Below the pieces are notes generated by a model. The model saw only the letters and a program-made list of their open reading frames with translations. It was not told the DNA's origin and searched no databases. Of a stretch of DNA of 15,907 nt, positions 1 to 7,955 are shown in pieces (position 1 is the first letter of the stretch; the number at the start of each line of letters is the position of its first letter). The translations under genes and the position numbers were made by a program. Source of the DNA: Chloroflexota bacterium. GTDB lineage: Bacteria > Chloroflexota > FW602-bin22 > JAMCYS01. The stretch spans positions 1-15,907 of the forward strand of contig JAJZQK010000023.1 in NCBI GenBank assembly GCA_021847625.1, in the 5' to 3' direction.

Positions 1-141
1 GTGCTGCCGTTCACCGGCATCACCTGGCCGTTCATCAGTTCGGGCGGCTCTTCCTTGCTGGTGTCGATGGTGGCTGTCGGCTGGTTGCTCAGCGTTTCCC
101 GGCAGGGCGTGGCCCGCGGCCCGGCACGGCGGCCGAGGTAG
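1..141 (+). CDS. ftsW: FtsW/SpoVE-type lipid II polymerase, C-terminal end only
   Basis: Only the last 46 codons are in the window; the gene enters from the left edge in frame 1 and stops at TAG 139-141. The visible peptide has the SEDS-family signature LPFTGITWPFISSGGSSLL (residues 2-20 of the fragment), close to the usual LPxTGxPLPFxSYGGSS. A hydrophobic segment follows (about 20-33), then a short basic tail ending RGPARRPR. SEDS proteins are multipass membrane glycosyltransferases that polymerise lipid II; FtsW does this at the septum. The name FtsW rather than RodA or SpoVE rests mainly on position directly before murG in a dcw cluster. The stop lies 5 nt before the murG ATG, so the two genes are almost certainly co-transcribed. 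Confidence 0.85.
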   Translation: MLPFTGITWPFISSGGSSLLVSMVAVGWLLSVSRQGVARGPARRPR

Positions 142-146
142 CGGCG

Positions 147-1283
147 ATGCGGATAATCGCCACCGGAGGGGGCACAGGGGGGCACGTCTATCCGGCCTTA
201 TCGATCATCAGCGCCCTGCGCAAGCGGTTGGATGAACAAACTGGCGAGCATCTTGAGGTGTTGTACGTGGGCAGCGAAGGGGGCCTTGAGGAGGGGATCG
301 TCACCCGCGCGGGCCTGGCGTTTCGGAGCGTTCCGTCGGGCGCGGTCGTCGGGCGTTCGCCGGTGAAGATCGTGGGCAACCTGGCCCGCACCGTGGCAGG
401 GATGGTCGCCTCCGTGCTTGTCATCAGGTCGTTCGGACCGCAGGCGGTGCTGGCCACGGGTGGCTACGTGTGCGTGCCGGTGGTCTTGGGGGCCTGGCTT
501 TCGCGGGTGCCGTCGTTGATCTTCCTGCCGGACATGGCGCCCGGCGTGGCGGTGCGGTTCTTGGCGCAGTTCGCCTCGCGGCTGGCGGTCTCCTTCCAGG
601 AGGCCCGGCGGCAGCTGCCGGCGGAGAAGACGGTGGCGACTGGGTATCCCGTGCGGCCCGACCTCTTCAGCGTCGACCGCGAGAAAGCCAGGGCGCAGCT
701 GGACCTGTCCGCCGACCTGCCCGTCGTGCTGGTGCTCGGCGGCAGTAGGGGGGCGCACTCGATAAACGTGGCCGTCAGCGAGGCCTTGCCGGCGCTCTTG
801 CCCAAGTGCCAGATCGTGCACGTGGCGGGTCCCGGCGGCGAGGAGGAGCTGCGAGAGAAGGCCGCCGGGCTGCCGGAGGAACTGCGGGGACGCTACCGGC
901 TCCACGCCTACCTACACGAGGAGCTGCCGAGCGCGCTGGGGGCGGCGGACGTAGTCGTCTCGCGGGCGGGGGCGTCGGTGATGGGCGAGTACCCGGCGGT
1001 GGGGGCCGCCAGCATCCTGATACCGTACCCTTACGCCGGGGCGCACCAGCGGTTGAACGCCCAGCAGCTTGTGGAGAAGGGGGCCGCCTTGCAGATCGAC
1101 GACGCGCAACTGGGGACCGGGATTCTGGAGGAGACCGTCCTGGGGCTGCTAAACGATCCCGAGCGGCTGGCCCGTATGCGGGAAGCGGCCCGCCAGCTCG
1201 CGCAGCCGGGCGCCTCCGCGGCCATCGGCGACATTCTGCGCCAGCTGGCCTATCAAGGATCGCTCGTGGGGAATCAAAGGTGA
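147..1283 (+). CDS. murG: MurG, UDP-GlcNAc:lipid I N-acetylglucosaminyltransferase
   Basis: This GT28-family enzyme transfers GlcNAc from UDP-GlcNAc to lipid I, making lipid II at the inner face of the membrane. The 378 residues are slightly longer than the usual 355-365. The N-terminal glycine loop GGGTGGHVYPALS is at residues 7-19. The second glycine loop, GGSRGAHSIN, is at 198-207. The UDP-GlcNAc site region has SRAGAS (272-277), the conserved Glu281, and PYAGAHQRLNAQ (295-306). At 127-130 the protein reads LPDM where many MurG proteins have HEQN, which is a noticeable departure. The ATG at 147 was chosen because it starts exactly at the glycine-loop strand; a weak GAGG lies at 135-138. 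It follows ftsW by 5 nt, and its stop overlaps the murC GTG by 4 nt. Confidence 0.95.
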   Translation: MRIIATGGGTGGHVYPALSIISALRKRLDEQTGEHLEVLYVGSEGGLEEGIVTRAGLAFRSVPSGAVVGRSPVKIVGNLARTVAGMVASVLVIRSFGPQAVLATGGYVCVPVVLGAWLSRVPSLIFLPDMAPGVAVRFLAQFASRLAVSFQEARRQLPAEKTVATGYPVRPDLFSVDREKARAQLDLSADLPVVLVLGGSRGAHSINVAVSEALPALLPKCQIVHVAGPGGEEELREKAAGLPEELRGRYRLHAYLHEELPSALGAADVVVSRAGASVMGEYPAVGAASILIPYPYAGAHQRLNAQQLVEKGAALQIDDAQLGTGILEETVLGLLNDPERLARMREAARQLAQPGASAAIGDILRQLAYQGSLVGNQR

Positions 1284-2686
1284 CAGGGAATCTGCTCGAA
1301 GGCAAATACAAGAGAGTGCACTTCGTGGGCATCGGCGGCACGGGGATGGCCCCGTTGGCCCGGGTGTTCGTCGATTTGGGCTGTCGGGTCACGGGTTCGG
1401 ATCTCAACGAATCGGCCGCCGTGCGGTGGCTGCGGGAGGCCGGCGCGAGCATCCAGCTGGGTCATCGGGCCGAGAACGTGGGCGACGCGGAGCTGGTCGT
1501 GATCTCCTCGGCCGTGCCGGCGACCAACCCGGAGGTCGTGAGGGCCCGAGAGCTCGGCCTGCCGGTGCGCAAACGCGCGGAGGTGCTGGGGGCCCTCACG
1601 CGGGAGCGCAAGTCGATCGCCGTGGGTGGCACCCACGGTAAGACGACGACCTCGGCGATGGTGTCCCTGATCCTGGCTCAGGCCGGTCTCAGCCCCACCT
1701 ATCTGGTCGGCGGCGACGTGGCGGACCTGGGTGGCAGCGGCCGCCTCGGCACGGGGGAGTGGCTGGTGGCGGAAGCCGACGAGTTCGACGGTTCGTTTCT
1801 ACGCTTTTCCCCTCGCGTGGCCGTCATCACCAGCGTCGAGCCGGATCACCTCGACTTCTACGGCAGCATGGAGGCCATAGTCGACGCCTTCACGCGTTTT
1901 GCCGCGCTGCCCCCGCGCGAGGGATGCCTGGTAGGGTGCCTGGACGACGAGCGGGTGGCAAAGATACTGCTAAACGCGCCCGGGCGGACGGTCGCCTACG
2001 GCCTGTCTACCGCCGCCGAGTGGCGGGCGTCCGCGCTGCGCCTGGACGAGCTGGGCAGCCGTTTCGTCGTCCACCGCGGGAACGAGGAACTAGGAGAGTT
2101 TTCCCTGCGCGTGCCGGGCAGGCACAACATCGCCAACGCGCTAGCCGCCCTGGCGGCGAGCCACGAGGCGGGGGCTTCGCTCGTGGCGGCGCGAGAGGCC
2201 CTTGCCATTTTCGGCGGGGCCCGGCGCCGCTTCGAAACCAAGGGCATCGTGCGAGGCATAACGGTGGTGGACGACTACGGCCACCATCCCACGGAGATCG
2301 CGGCGACGCTGGCGGCGGCGCGGACGAAGTCGCCGCGCCGGCTCTGGTGCATCTTCCAGCCGCATACTTACCATCGGACCAAGTCGCTGCTGCCCGAGTT
2401 TGCCCGCGCGCTCGAGGCGGCGGATATCGTCATAGTGACCGACATCTACATGCCCGCCGGGCGCGAGGTTGACACGCTGGGGATAAGCTCGGCCGACGTC
2501 GTGGCGGCGATGAACCACGCCGCCGCACACCACATCGGCAGCCTCGAGGAGGCCGTCGCCTACGCCTGCGAGCGCCTGGAGCCGGGCGACCTGCTGATCA
2601 CGATGGGCGCGGGGAACGTTTTCCGGGCAGGCGAGGAGATCGTGGCCCGCCTGGCCCAAGGACGATCAATAGGTGAAGACCAATGA
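1280..2686 (+). CDS. murC: MurC, UDP-N-acetylmuramate--L-alanine ligase
   Basis: This cytoplasmic ATP-dependent ligase adds L-Ala to UDP-MurNAc, the first step of stem-peptide assembly. The open frame extends far upstream, but the GTG at 1280 (overlapping the murG stop as GTGA) gives 468 aa, the normal length, and begins just before the N-terminal Rossmann strand. Visible motifs are GIGGTGM (17-23), the ATP P-loop GTHGKTTTS (117-125), EADEFDGSF (165-173), the [12 protein letters not shown] metal/nucleotide region (185-196), [10 protein letters not shown] (280-289), [10 protein letters not shown] (331-340) and [10 protein letters not shown] (359-368). The last two distinguish MurC from MurD, E and F. 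No clear Shine-Dalgarno sits at the usual distance, consistent with coupling to murG. The 3' end overlaps ddl by 4 nt, and murB does not follow. Confidence 0.96.
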   Translation: MTGNLLEGKYKRVHFVGIGGTGMAPLARVFVDLGCRVTGSDLNESAAVRWLREAGASIQLGHRAENVGDAELVVISSAVPATNPEVVRARELGLPVRKRAEVLGALTRERKSIAVGGTHGKTTTSAMVSLILAQAGLSPTYLVGGDVADLGGSGRLGTGEWLVAEADEFDGSFLRFSPRVAVITSVEPDHLDFYGSMEAIVDAFTRFAALPPREGCLVGCLDDERVAKILLNAPGRTVAYGLSTAAEWRASALRLDELGSRFVVHRGNEELGEFSLRVPGRHNIANALAALAASHEAGASLVAAREALAIFGGARRRFETKGIVRGITVVDDYGHHPTEIAATLAAARTKSPRRLWCIFQPHTYHRTKSLLPEFARALEAADIVIVTDIYMPAGREVDTLGISSADVVAAMNHAAAHHIGSLEEAVAYACERLEPGDLLITMGAGNVFRAGEEIVARLAQGRSIGEDQ

Positions 2687-3789
2687 GTAGCAAACAGCGA
2701 GTCGCCGTCATCTTCGGCGGTAAGTCCGGGGAGCACGAGGTTTCCTTGATGTCGGCGGCGTCGATCATAGAGGCGATTCCGAAGAGCAAGTACGAGGTCG
2801 TGCCCGTGGGCATAACCAAGGGCGGTCGCTGGCTCGGCGGGGATGAGGCCCTGCGCATGCTGCAAGGCGGCGGCGCCGAGGAGCGGTCCGACAAGGTCGT
2901 CATGCTGGCGGACGCCGAACACGGCCTGGTGGAGGCAGATCTGGGGCAAGGCCACCTGCGGGACGAGCACGTGGACGTCGTCTTCCCCGTGCTGCATGGC
3001 CCGTACGGCGAGGACGGCACCGTGCAGGGGCTCCTGGAGATCGCGAATCTCCCCTACGTGGGAGCGGGCGTAACCGCGTCGGCGGTGGGCATGGACAAAG
3101 TCTTCATGAAGGCGGTGTTCCTGCAGGCCGGACTGCCGATCGTGAACTCGGCGTTCTACCTGCGCAGCCGCCTGCGGCGGGAACCCGACGCGGTCCACCG
3201 GGAGATCGCCTCGCGTTTCGGCTATCCCTGCTTTGTCAAGCCGGCCAACCTTGGCTCCAGCGTGGGCATCAGCAAGGCGCACGACGACATTGAGCTCGAG
3301 GAGGCGCTGGAGTTGGCGGCCAAGTTCGACCGCAAGATCGTGGTGGAACAGGCCGTGGATGCGCGAGAGATCGAATGTAGCGTCTTAGGGAATGACGATC
3401 CGATCGCCTCCCTGCCGGGGGAGATCGTGCCGAGCAGGGAGTTCTACGACTACGACGCCAAATACGCCGACGAGAATTCGCGGCTGATCATACCTGCCCA
3501 CCTCGACGACGGTACGATCGCCGAGGTGCGGGATTTGGCCGTGCGCGCCTTTAAGGCCGTCGACTGCGCGGGCATGGCGAGGGTCGATTTCTTCCTCGAC
3601 CGCCGGGACGGCCGGGTCTGGCTGAACGAGGTGAACACGATCCCTGGCTTCACCCGTATCAGCATGTACCCGAAGCTCTGGGAGGCGACGGGCATCTCGT
3701 ACCCGGATCTGGTGGATCGGCTAATCCAGCTGGCGTTCGAGCGACATCGGGACAAGCTGGAGTCGGCGACTTCTTACGCGAACGGGTAG
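2683..3789 (+). CDS. ddl: D-alanine--D-alanine ligase
   Basis: This ATP-grasp ligase makes the D-Ala-D-Ala dipeptide that MurF adds to the stem peptide. The start at ATG 2683 overlaps the murC stop (ATGA) and has a good site AGGTGA at 2671-2676. The 368 residues are typical. Motifs are [15 protein letters not shown] (11-25), [10 protein letters not shown] (104-113), [14 protein letters not shown] (184-197), the omega-loop FYDYDAKY (254-261), ARVDFFLD (299-306) and [11 protein letters not shown] (314-324). The Tyr at 261 (AKY) corresponds to the Tyr of ordinary D-Ala-D-Ala enzymes, where D-Ala-D-lactate ligases carry Phe. Normal vancomycin-sensitive peptidoglycan is therefore the expected product. 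It occupies the place next to murC where murB is often found. Confidence 0.96.
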   Translation: MSSKQRVAVIFGGKSGEHEVSLMSAASIIEAIPKSKYEVVPVGITKGGRWLGGDEALRMLQGGGAEERSDKVVMLADAEHGLVEADLGQGHLRDEHVDVVFPVLHGPYGEDGTVQGLLEIANLPYVGAGVTASAVGMDKVFMKAVFLQAGLPIVNSAFYLRSRLRREPDAVHREIASRFGYPCFVKPANLGSSVGISKAHDDIELEEALELAAKFDRKIVVEQAVDAREIECSVLGNDDPIASLPGEIVPSREFYDYDAKYADENSRLIIPAHLDDGTIAEVRDLAVRAFKAVDCAGMARVDFFLDRRDGRVWLNEVNTIPGFTRISMYPKLWEATGISYPDLVDRLIQLAFERHRDKLESATSYANG

Positions 3790-3824
3790 CCCTCGCCGGG
3801 GGGACCCGAATGGTCTACCGGTTC

Positions 3825-3854
3825 TTGCCTATCGCCGGCAAATGCGCGTACTAT
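3825..3854 (+). promoter_or_regulatory. possible promoter before ftsQ
   Basis: The 75-nt gap between ddl and ftsQ contains TTGCCT (3825-3830), an 18-nt spacer and TACTAT (3849-3854), each matching 4 of 6 bases of the sigma-70 hexamers. Initiation would fall near 3861, only about 4 nt before the GTG at 3865, so the transcript would be nearly leaderless. The gap is otherwise unusual in this tightly packed cluster. The call is an inference from hexamers only. Confidence 0.3.
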
Positions 3855-3864
3855 AGACGGGGTA

Positions 3865-4650
3865 GTGGTGGCGGTTCGAGGAGCGAAGAAGCAAAGGCAG
3901 ACGGCGCGTTCTTACCGGACGCGAGCGGAGAGAGGCGGGGGTGCCGGCAAGGCGGCAGACCGGCCGATTTCGCGCTATCGCCTGGCTTGTCTTGCCATGG
4001 CCGCCGTCTTTGTCCTTGTCATCTACCAGATGCTGAACGCTGATGCGTTCCGCGTGGCGAAGGTGGAGGTTCAGGGCAATTCCCTCCTGTCGCGGCAAGA
4101 GATCATTGACGCTCTGGGCGTAATAGGCCAAAGCGCATTTTCGGTTGACAAGCGGACGGCCGCGGGGAAGGTCCTGGCGTTGACGCCGGTGGCAGAGGCC
4201 GACGTAGCCATATCTCTGCCCGACACCGTGAAGGTGCGGATCGTCGAACATGAGCCGCGCTACGTCTGGCAGGTGGGGCAGACGAACTACCTCGTCGACG
4301 AGCGCGGGGTCGTGCTGGCGGCGGCGGGCTCAGCGCCGCGACTGCCGACCCTGCGCGAGGTCGGCGGCAAGGTCTGCCAACCTGGCGAGCGCGTGGACGT
4401 GGGGGCCCTGCAGGCCGTGGCGAGGTTGAATGCCCTCTGGCCGGCCGGGCTCGACAAAGGCGTGGCCTTCGAACTTGGTCCCACTGGCCTGGCGGCGGTC
4501 ACCGACGGCCTGCGTGTCGACTTGGGTGACGGGCAGCAGCTGGAGGCCAAGGCCGCGGCGCTCGCGGCCATCGTCGGCGAGGTTGCCGCGGACGGGAGAG
4601 AGATAAGTTACGTTAATCTGGCCTACGTGGATAGGCCTTATATCAAATGA
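3865..4650 (+). CDS. ftsQ: FtsQ/DivIB cell division protein with POTRA domain
   Basis: This bitopic divisome protein links early and late division proteins. It has a basic cytoplasmic N-terminus (residues 1-38, rich in Arg and Lys), one membrane helix (about 39-57, ACLAMAAVFVLVIY core), a POTRA domain (about 62-131, starting FRVAKVEVQGNSLLSRQEI) and a C-terminal beta domain (about 132-250). The 261 residues fit the family. Sequence conservation is low, as usual, so the call rests on architecture, the POTRA motif and position. The start is uncertain: GTG 3865 or GTG 3868, neither with a clear Shine-Dalgarno, and no ATG precedes the membrane helix. The stop is 13 nt before sbp and supplies part of its ribosome site. 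Confidence 0.88.
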   Translation: MVAVRGAKKQRQTARSYRTRAERGGGAGKAADRPISRYRLACLAMAAVFVLVIYQMLNADAFRVAKVEVQGNSLLSRQEIIDALGVIGQSAFSVDKRTAAGKVLALTPVAEADVAISLPDTVKVRIVEHEPRYVWQVGQTNYLVDERGVVLAAAGSAPRLPTLREVGGKVCQPGERVDVGALQAVARLNALWPAGLDKGVAFELGPTGLAAVTDGLRVDLGDGQQLEAKAAALAAIVGEVAADGREISYVNLAYVDRPYIK

Positions 4651-4663
4651 GGGATCGACTCGT

Positions 4664-5023
4664 ATGTGGCTACCATTCGCGGCGCTGCTAGTTGGGATAG
4701 TGTTAGGGTTGGTGTTCCAATTATCGGTTCCCGAGATGTACGCCCGATACACCGGCGTGGCAATATTGGCAGCCATGGACTCCGTCCTGGGCGCTGCACG
4801 GGCAGAGATGGCAGGCGAATACGACAACCGGATGTTCGTCTCCGGGGTGATCACTAACATGTTCCTGGCGGGGCTGCTCACGTTCCTGGGTGACCGCCTG
4901 GGCGTGGAGCTGTATTATGCCGCCATCGTCGCCTTCGGCGTGCGGATGTTCAACAACATGGCGGCCATTCGCCGCTACCTGCTGCATCGCGGCAAGAGCC
5001 GGATGCAGACAGAGAGCGGATAG
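4664..5023 (+). CDS. sbp: Small basic membrane protein Sbp (DUF1290 family)
   Basis: This 119-residue integral membrane protein resembles Bacillus subtilis Sbp over its full length. The recognisable stretches are the N-terminal MWLPFAALLVGIVLGL (1-16), then AILAAMDSVLGAARAEMAG (33-51), FVSGVITNMFLAG (58-70) and AFGVRMFNNMAAIRR (90-104), followed by a basic tail. About three hydrophobic helices are visible (3-20, 57-76 and 82-100). The family's biochemical role is not established. Its genes are repeatedly found between ftsQ/divIB and ftsA in monoderm-type bacteria, as here, which suggests a link to division or envelope assembly. ATG 4664 has GAGGG at 4649-4653. No DUF881 (YlxW/YlxX-like) neighbours are present, unlike in Bacillus. 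Confidence 0.9.
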   Translation: MWLPFAALLVGIVLGLVFQLSVPEMYARYTGVAILAAMDSVLGAARAEMAGEYDNRMFVSGVITNMFLAGLLTFLGDRLGVELYYAAIVAFGVRMFNNMAAIRRYLLHRGKSRMQTESG

Positions 5024-5082
5024 TCAGTACTTAAGTGCGTGCGCAGTAACGATTGGCATACCGTGCGTAGGAGGGAGCAAGC

Positions 5083-6351
5083 GTGAGCAGAGATGCCGTT
5101 ATCGCCGGTATCGACGTCGGCAGCAGCAAAGTATGCGCCCTCATCGGCGAGGTGCAGAGGGAAGCGCGCGTACACGCGGTGGGCGTCGGGGTCGCCCCGT
5201 CGCGGGGTATCCGTCGCGGCGTGGTGGTCAACATCGAGGAGGCGGTGGAATCGATCACCGCCGCCGTCGAGAAGGCCGAACGGGTTTCCGGGCTGAAGCT
5301 GTCGAGCGCCTTCGTCACGGTCGCCGGTGGGCACATCAGCGCGCAGAACAATAGGGGGGTCGTCGCCGTGTCGCACACGGATCGGATGATCCGCGAGGAC
5401 GACGTGCAGCGCGTCCTAGAGGCAGCCCGCGTGATCGCGTTGCCGAGTGATCGGCAGATCCTGCACGTGCTGCCGCGTGCCTTCACCGTCGACGGCCAGG
5501 ACGGGGTGCACAACCCGGCGGGGATGGTCGGCTACCGCCTCGACGTCGAGACGCACATCGTCACCTGCGGGGCTACGGCCACGCAGAACCTCGCGCAGTG
5601 TCTGAGCAAGGCCGGCGTAGATGCGGAGGGGATGGTGCTGGAGCCCCTCGCCTCGGCGTCGACGGTGCTCTCGGCGGAGGAGAAGGAGATGGGCGTGGCG
5701 CTGGTGGACATCGGCGGCGGCACCACGAACCTGGCCATCTTCACCGAGGGCAGCGTTTGCCACACGCGGGTCCTGGGCGTGGGGGGTGGACACGTCACCA
5801 ACGACATTGCCGTGGGGCTGCGCACTCCCCTGGGCAGTGCCGAGGAGATCAAGCTCGCCCACGGACACGCCCTGGCCGAGGCCACGGCGGAGGACGAGAT
5901 GATCAGGGTCTCCACTTTTGGCGGCGGGGGCGAGGAAGTCAGTCGCCAGCAGCTGTGCGAGATCATCGAGGCCCGGCTAGAAGAGATGTGCGCAATGGTC
6001 GGCGCGGAGATCGCGGCGGCCGGCTACGGCGGCCTTTTGCCGGCCGGGGTTGTCCTCACCGGGGGAGTTGCCGAAACCCCCGGCATCGAGGAGCTGGCGC
6101 GTCGTGTGTTGCAGGTCCCCGTGCGCGTCGGCCGGCCGCGCGGAATCACCGGCCTGGGAGAGATCGTTCGCGGCCCGGCCTACACGGCAGTCGTGGGGCT
6201 TTTGCTGTGGGGCGCGCGAACGGAGAAGGGCGCCTATACCGCGGTGAGCCCGCGGAGCGGGCGCCCCAAGCAGCGTGCGACAGCAGAGCACGCTCCCATG
6301 GGTCAGGCGTACGGACGCCTGATGACCTGGCTGAGGTCTTTCTTGCCCTAG
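5083..6351 (+). CDS. ftsA: FtsA, actin-like membrane tether for FtsZ
   Basis: This actin/Hsp70-fold ATPase anchors the FtsZ ring to the membrane and recruits later division proteins. The 422 residues show the phosphate-1 loop GIDVGSSKVCALIGE (9-23), the SHS2 (1C) region (about 84-160), phosphate-2 DIGGGTTNLAIF (209-220), and the adenosine motif VVLTGGVAETPGI (323-335). A C-terminal amphipathic helix, AYGRLMTWLRSFLP (409-422), is the expected membrane-targeting sequence. GTG 5083 is supported by AGGAGG at 5069-5074 with 8-nt spacing and by homology starting at residue 5. It is separated from sbp by 59 nt and from ftsZ by 174 nt, so ftsZ may have extra transcriptional input. Confidence 0.96.
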   Translation: MSRDAVIAGIDVGSSKVCALIGEVQREARVHAVGVGVAPSRGIRRGVVVNIEEAVESITAAVEKAERVSGLKLSSAFVTVAGGHISAQNNRGVVAVSHTDRMIREDDVQRVLEAARVIALPSDRQILHVLPRAFTVDGQDGVHNPAGMVGYRLDVETHIVTCGATATQNLAQCLSKAGVDAEGMVLEPLASASTVLSAEEKEMGVALVDIGGGTTNLAIFTEGSVCHTRVLGVGGGHVTNDIAVGLRTPLGSAEEIKLAHGHALAEATAEDEMIRVSTFGGGGEEVSRQQLCEIIEARLEEMCAMVGAEIAAAGYGGLLPAGVVLTGGVAETPGIEELARRVLQVPVRVGRPRGITGLGEIVRGPAYTAVVGLLLWGARTEKGAYTAVSPRSGRPKQRATAEHAPMGQAYGRLMTWLRSFLP

Positions 6352-6525
6352 CGCCCGTTTAGCGATCCTGTTTGTAGATCCCGTCGAAAATAGGTGCCCT
6401 CACAGGGGTGGGTTTTCTGCAACATGGTAGTGGGCAGGCGCAAGGCCATAAGTTGATCTTACTATGACAACGGTACGTGGGCTGGACCGGATAGTTAGTG
6501 TCGAAGCGGAAAGCAGGAGGAAAGG
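6352..6525 (+). promoter_or_regulatory. ftsA-ftsZ intergenic region, possible ftsZ promoter
   Basis: This 174-nt spacer is the largest gap inside the dcw block. It carries TACTAT at 6460-6465, the same hexamer as the candidate -10 before ftsQ, but no convincing -35 lies 16-18 nt upstream (6437-6442 reads GGCGCA). The ftsZ ribosome site AGGAGG is at 6515-6520. A separate ftsZ promoter here would be common biology, but the sequence gives only weak support. Confidence 0.2.
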
Positions 6526-7683
6526 GTGTTGTCTGAGTCGGAGGGGGAGATGGAAGAGGTACAGGCTGTAGACCAGAAGGCGCGGATCAAGGTGGTGGGC
6601 GTGGGCGGTGGCGGCACCAATGCCGTAAACCGGATGATCGAGGCTGAGGTGCGCGGGGTTGAGTTCATAGCGATCAACACCGACGCGCAGTCGCTTGCCG
6701 ATTCCCTGGCAAGCAAGCGGATCAGGCTGGGCCGGGGCCTGGGAGCGGGTGGCGTCCCCGTGGTGGGCAATCTGGCGGCCGAAGAGAGCAGCGACGAGAT
6801 CTACGAGGCCCTCAAGGACGCCGACATGGTTTTCATCACAACCGGGATGGGCGGCGGCACGGGTACCGGGGCAACGCCGGTGATCGCCCAGATCTCCAAG
6901 GAGATCGGGGCCCTGACAGTAGCCGTCGTGACTAGGCCTTTCGCCTTCGAGGGCAACCGCCGACGCCAGGTGGCGGAGGAGGGCATTGTCCAACTGAAGG
7001 ACAAGGTCGACACGCTCATCACCATCCCCAACGACCGGCTGCTGCAGGTAGTTGACAGAGGGACCACGATAGAGGCCGCGTTCTCGGTTGTCGATGACGT
7101 TCTTCGGCAAGGCATCCAGGGCATTTCAGAGATCATTACCGTTCCCGGTCTTATCAATCGTGACTTCGCCGACGTCAAGAGCATCATGTCGCAGGCGGGC
7201 TCCGCTCTCATGGCCATTGGCCGGGCGAGCGGTGAGAACCGGGCCGTCGAGGCTGCCCAGAACGCGATCGCGAGCCCGTTGCTGGACGTGACGGTGGACG
7301 GCGCGAGGGGCGTTCTCTTCACGATCACCGGCGGCCCCGACCTGACCCTCTGGGAGGTCAACGAGGCGGCAGAGGTAATTCACAAGGCGGCCGACGCGGA
7401 CGCCAACATCATCTTCGGCGCCGTCGTTGATCCGAACATGCCCGAGGGCGAGGTCAAGGTTACCCTGCTGGCCGCCGGCTTCACGGGGAGGGCGGCTGCC
7501 GCGAGCACGCCGACCCACATCCGGCTGGCGAAGGATGCCACGAAGCCGGCAAACGGCGAGCCCGCGCGGCCGGATGCGGCCGCCCGCCAGCGCGAACGGG
7601 AGGCGGCCCTGCCGAACTTCGAGGCGGACGACATGGAGATACCCGCCTTCCTACGCAAGTTCCAGAGGGCCAACGCCAACTAG
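6526..7683 (+). CDS. ftsZ: FtsZ, tubulin-like cell division GTPase
   Basis: FtsZ polymerises with GTP into the cytokinetic ring. The 385-residue protein has [15 protein letters not shown] (23-37), AINTDAQSL (49-57), the tubulin signature GGGTGTG (109-115), [13 protein letters not shown] (135-147) and NDRLL (169-173). The catalytic T7 loop [11 protein letters not shown] (211-221) has Asp213 and Asp216. The C-terminal FtsA-binding peptide [14 protein letters not shown] spans 368-381, after a linker of about 45 residues. Two anomalies lie around 66-81: RLGRGLGAG seems to lack about four residues usually present as GEKLTRGLGAG, and GVPVVG replaces GNPEVG. GTG 6526 has AGGAGG at 6515-6520; ATG 6550, with GGAGG at 6540-6544, is a credible alternative. 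The gene is last in the dcw block. Confidence 0.98.
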   Translation: MLSESEGEMEEVQAVDQKARIKVVGVGGGGTNAVNRMIEAEVRGVEFIAINTDAQSLADSLASKRIRLGRGLGAGGVPVVGNLAAEESSDEIYEALKDADMVFITTGMGGGTGTGATPVIAQISKEIGALTVAVVTRPFAFEGNRRRQVAEEGIVQLKDKVDTLITIPNDRLLQVVDRGTTIEAAFSVVDDVLRQGIQGISEIITVPGLINRDFADVKSIMSQAGSALMAIGRASGENRAVEAAQNAIASPLLDVTVDGARGVLFTITGGPDLTLWEVNEAAEVIHKAADADANIIFGAVVDPNMPEGEVKVTLLAAGFTGRAAAASTPTHIRLAKDATKPANGEPARPDAAARQREREAALPNFEADDMEIPAFLRKFQRANAN

Positions 7684-7708
7684 TTGGCTGGACTAGTTGG
7701 CGGCTGTA

Positions 7709-7730
7709 GTCATACCATTGTTGGTATGAC
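7709..7730. repeat. perfect 9-bp inverted repeat after ftsZ
   Basis: GTCATACCA (7709-7717) and TGGTATGAC (7722-7730) are exact reverse complements around a TTGT loop, 25 nt after the ftsZ stop. There is no T-run after it, so it is not an intrinsic terminator by itself. It could act as an mRNA 3'-end stabiliser or as a DNA operator. Confidence 0.6.
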
Positions 7731-7733
7731 GGG

Positions 7734-7764
7734 CCAGGGGCAGGCAGGCGTGTCTCGCCCCTGG
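7734..7764. repeat. second post-ftsZ inverted repeat
   Basis: CCAGGGGC (7734-7741) is the exact reverse complement of GCCCCTGG (7757-7764), with a 15-nt loop. It starts 3 nt after the preceding palindrome and ends just before the terminator-like hairpin, giving three adjacent stem-loops at the ftsZ 3' end. No T-run follows it. Confidence 0.5.
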
Positions 7765-7768
7765 TCGG

Positions 7769-7813
7769 CCCCGGGCGGCTGGGTCTATCCCACGCTGCCC
7801 GGGGTCTTTCTCT
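7769..7813 (+). terminator. intrinsic terminator candidate for the dcw operon
   Basis: CCCCGGGCGGC (7769-7779) pairs with GCTGCCCGGGG (7794-7804) over 11 positions with a single G-T wobble. An inner GGG/CCC stem (7781-7783 with 7789-7791) closes the loop. TCTTTCTCT follows at 7805-7813. This is the strongest hairpin plus pyrimidine/T-rich tail downstream of ftsZ, on the correct strand, 86 nt after the stop. The tail is interrupted by C residues, so efficiency is uncertain. Confidence 0.65.
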
Positions 7814-7862
7814 GAAGATGGACCGCCAACCGACAGAACGGGCCGGCGGGCGTGCCTATGGT

Positions 7863-7899
7863 TCCCTCGCCCTTTTGGGGAGAGGGCAAGGGTGAGGGC
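7863..7899. repeat. palindromic repeat of CCCTCGCCCT...AGGGTGAGGG type
   Basis: CCCTCGCCCT (7864-7873) faces AGGGCAAGGGTGAGGG (7883-7898) and can fold back through spaced CCCT/AGGG blocks. The pattern resembles widespread dispersed intergenic repeats with alternating CCCT units. It directly abuts the GTAGGGGCG element that begins at 7902. Only one copy is in the window, so membership of a repeat family is inferred. Confidence 0.5.
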
Positions 7900-7901
7900 C
7901 G

Positions 7902-7955
7902 TCCGTAGGGGCGCGGTCTCCGCGCCCGGCGAACAGAGCCGTTCGCCCCTACGGA
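7902..7955. repeat. dispersed GTAGGGGCG palindromic repeat, copy 1
   Basis: TCCGTAGGGGCG (7902-7913) and CGCCCCTACGGA (7944-7955) form a perfect 12-bp terminal inverted repeat with a 30-nt GC-rich interior. A related element lies at 10663-10727. The two share the left core CCGTAGGGGCG and the right end AGAGCCGTYCGCCCCYACGG, but their interiors differ. This suggests a mobile or multicopy REP-like family in this genome rather than a gene-specific site. Confidence 0.7.

Noticed and set aside
806..1279. Upstream extension of the murC frame into murG
   Set aside because: The extra 158 residues are Arg/Gly-rich, overlap murG and match nothing in MurC. The GTG at 1280 gives the normal length.
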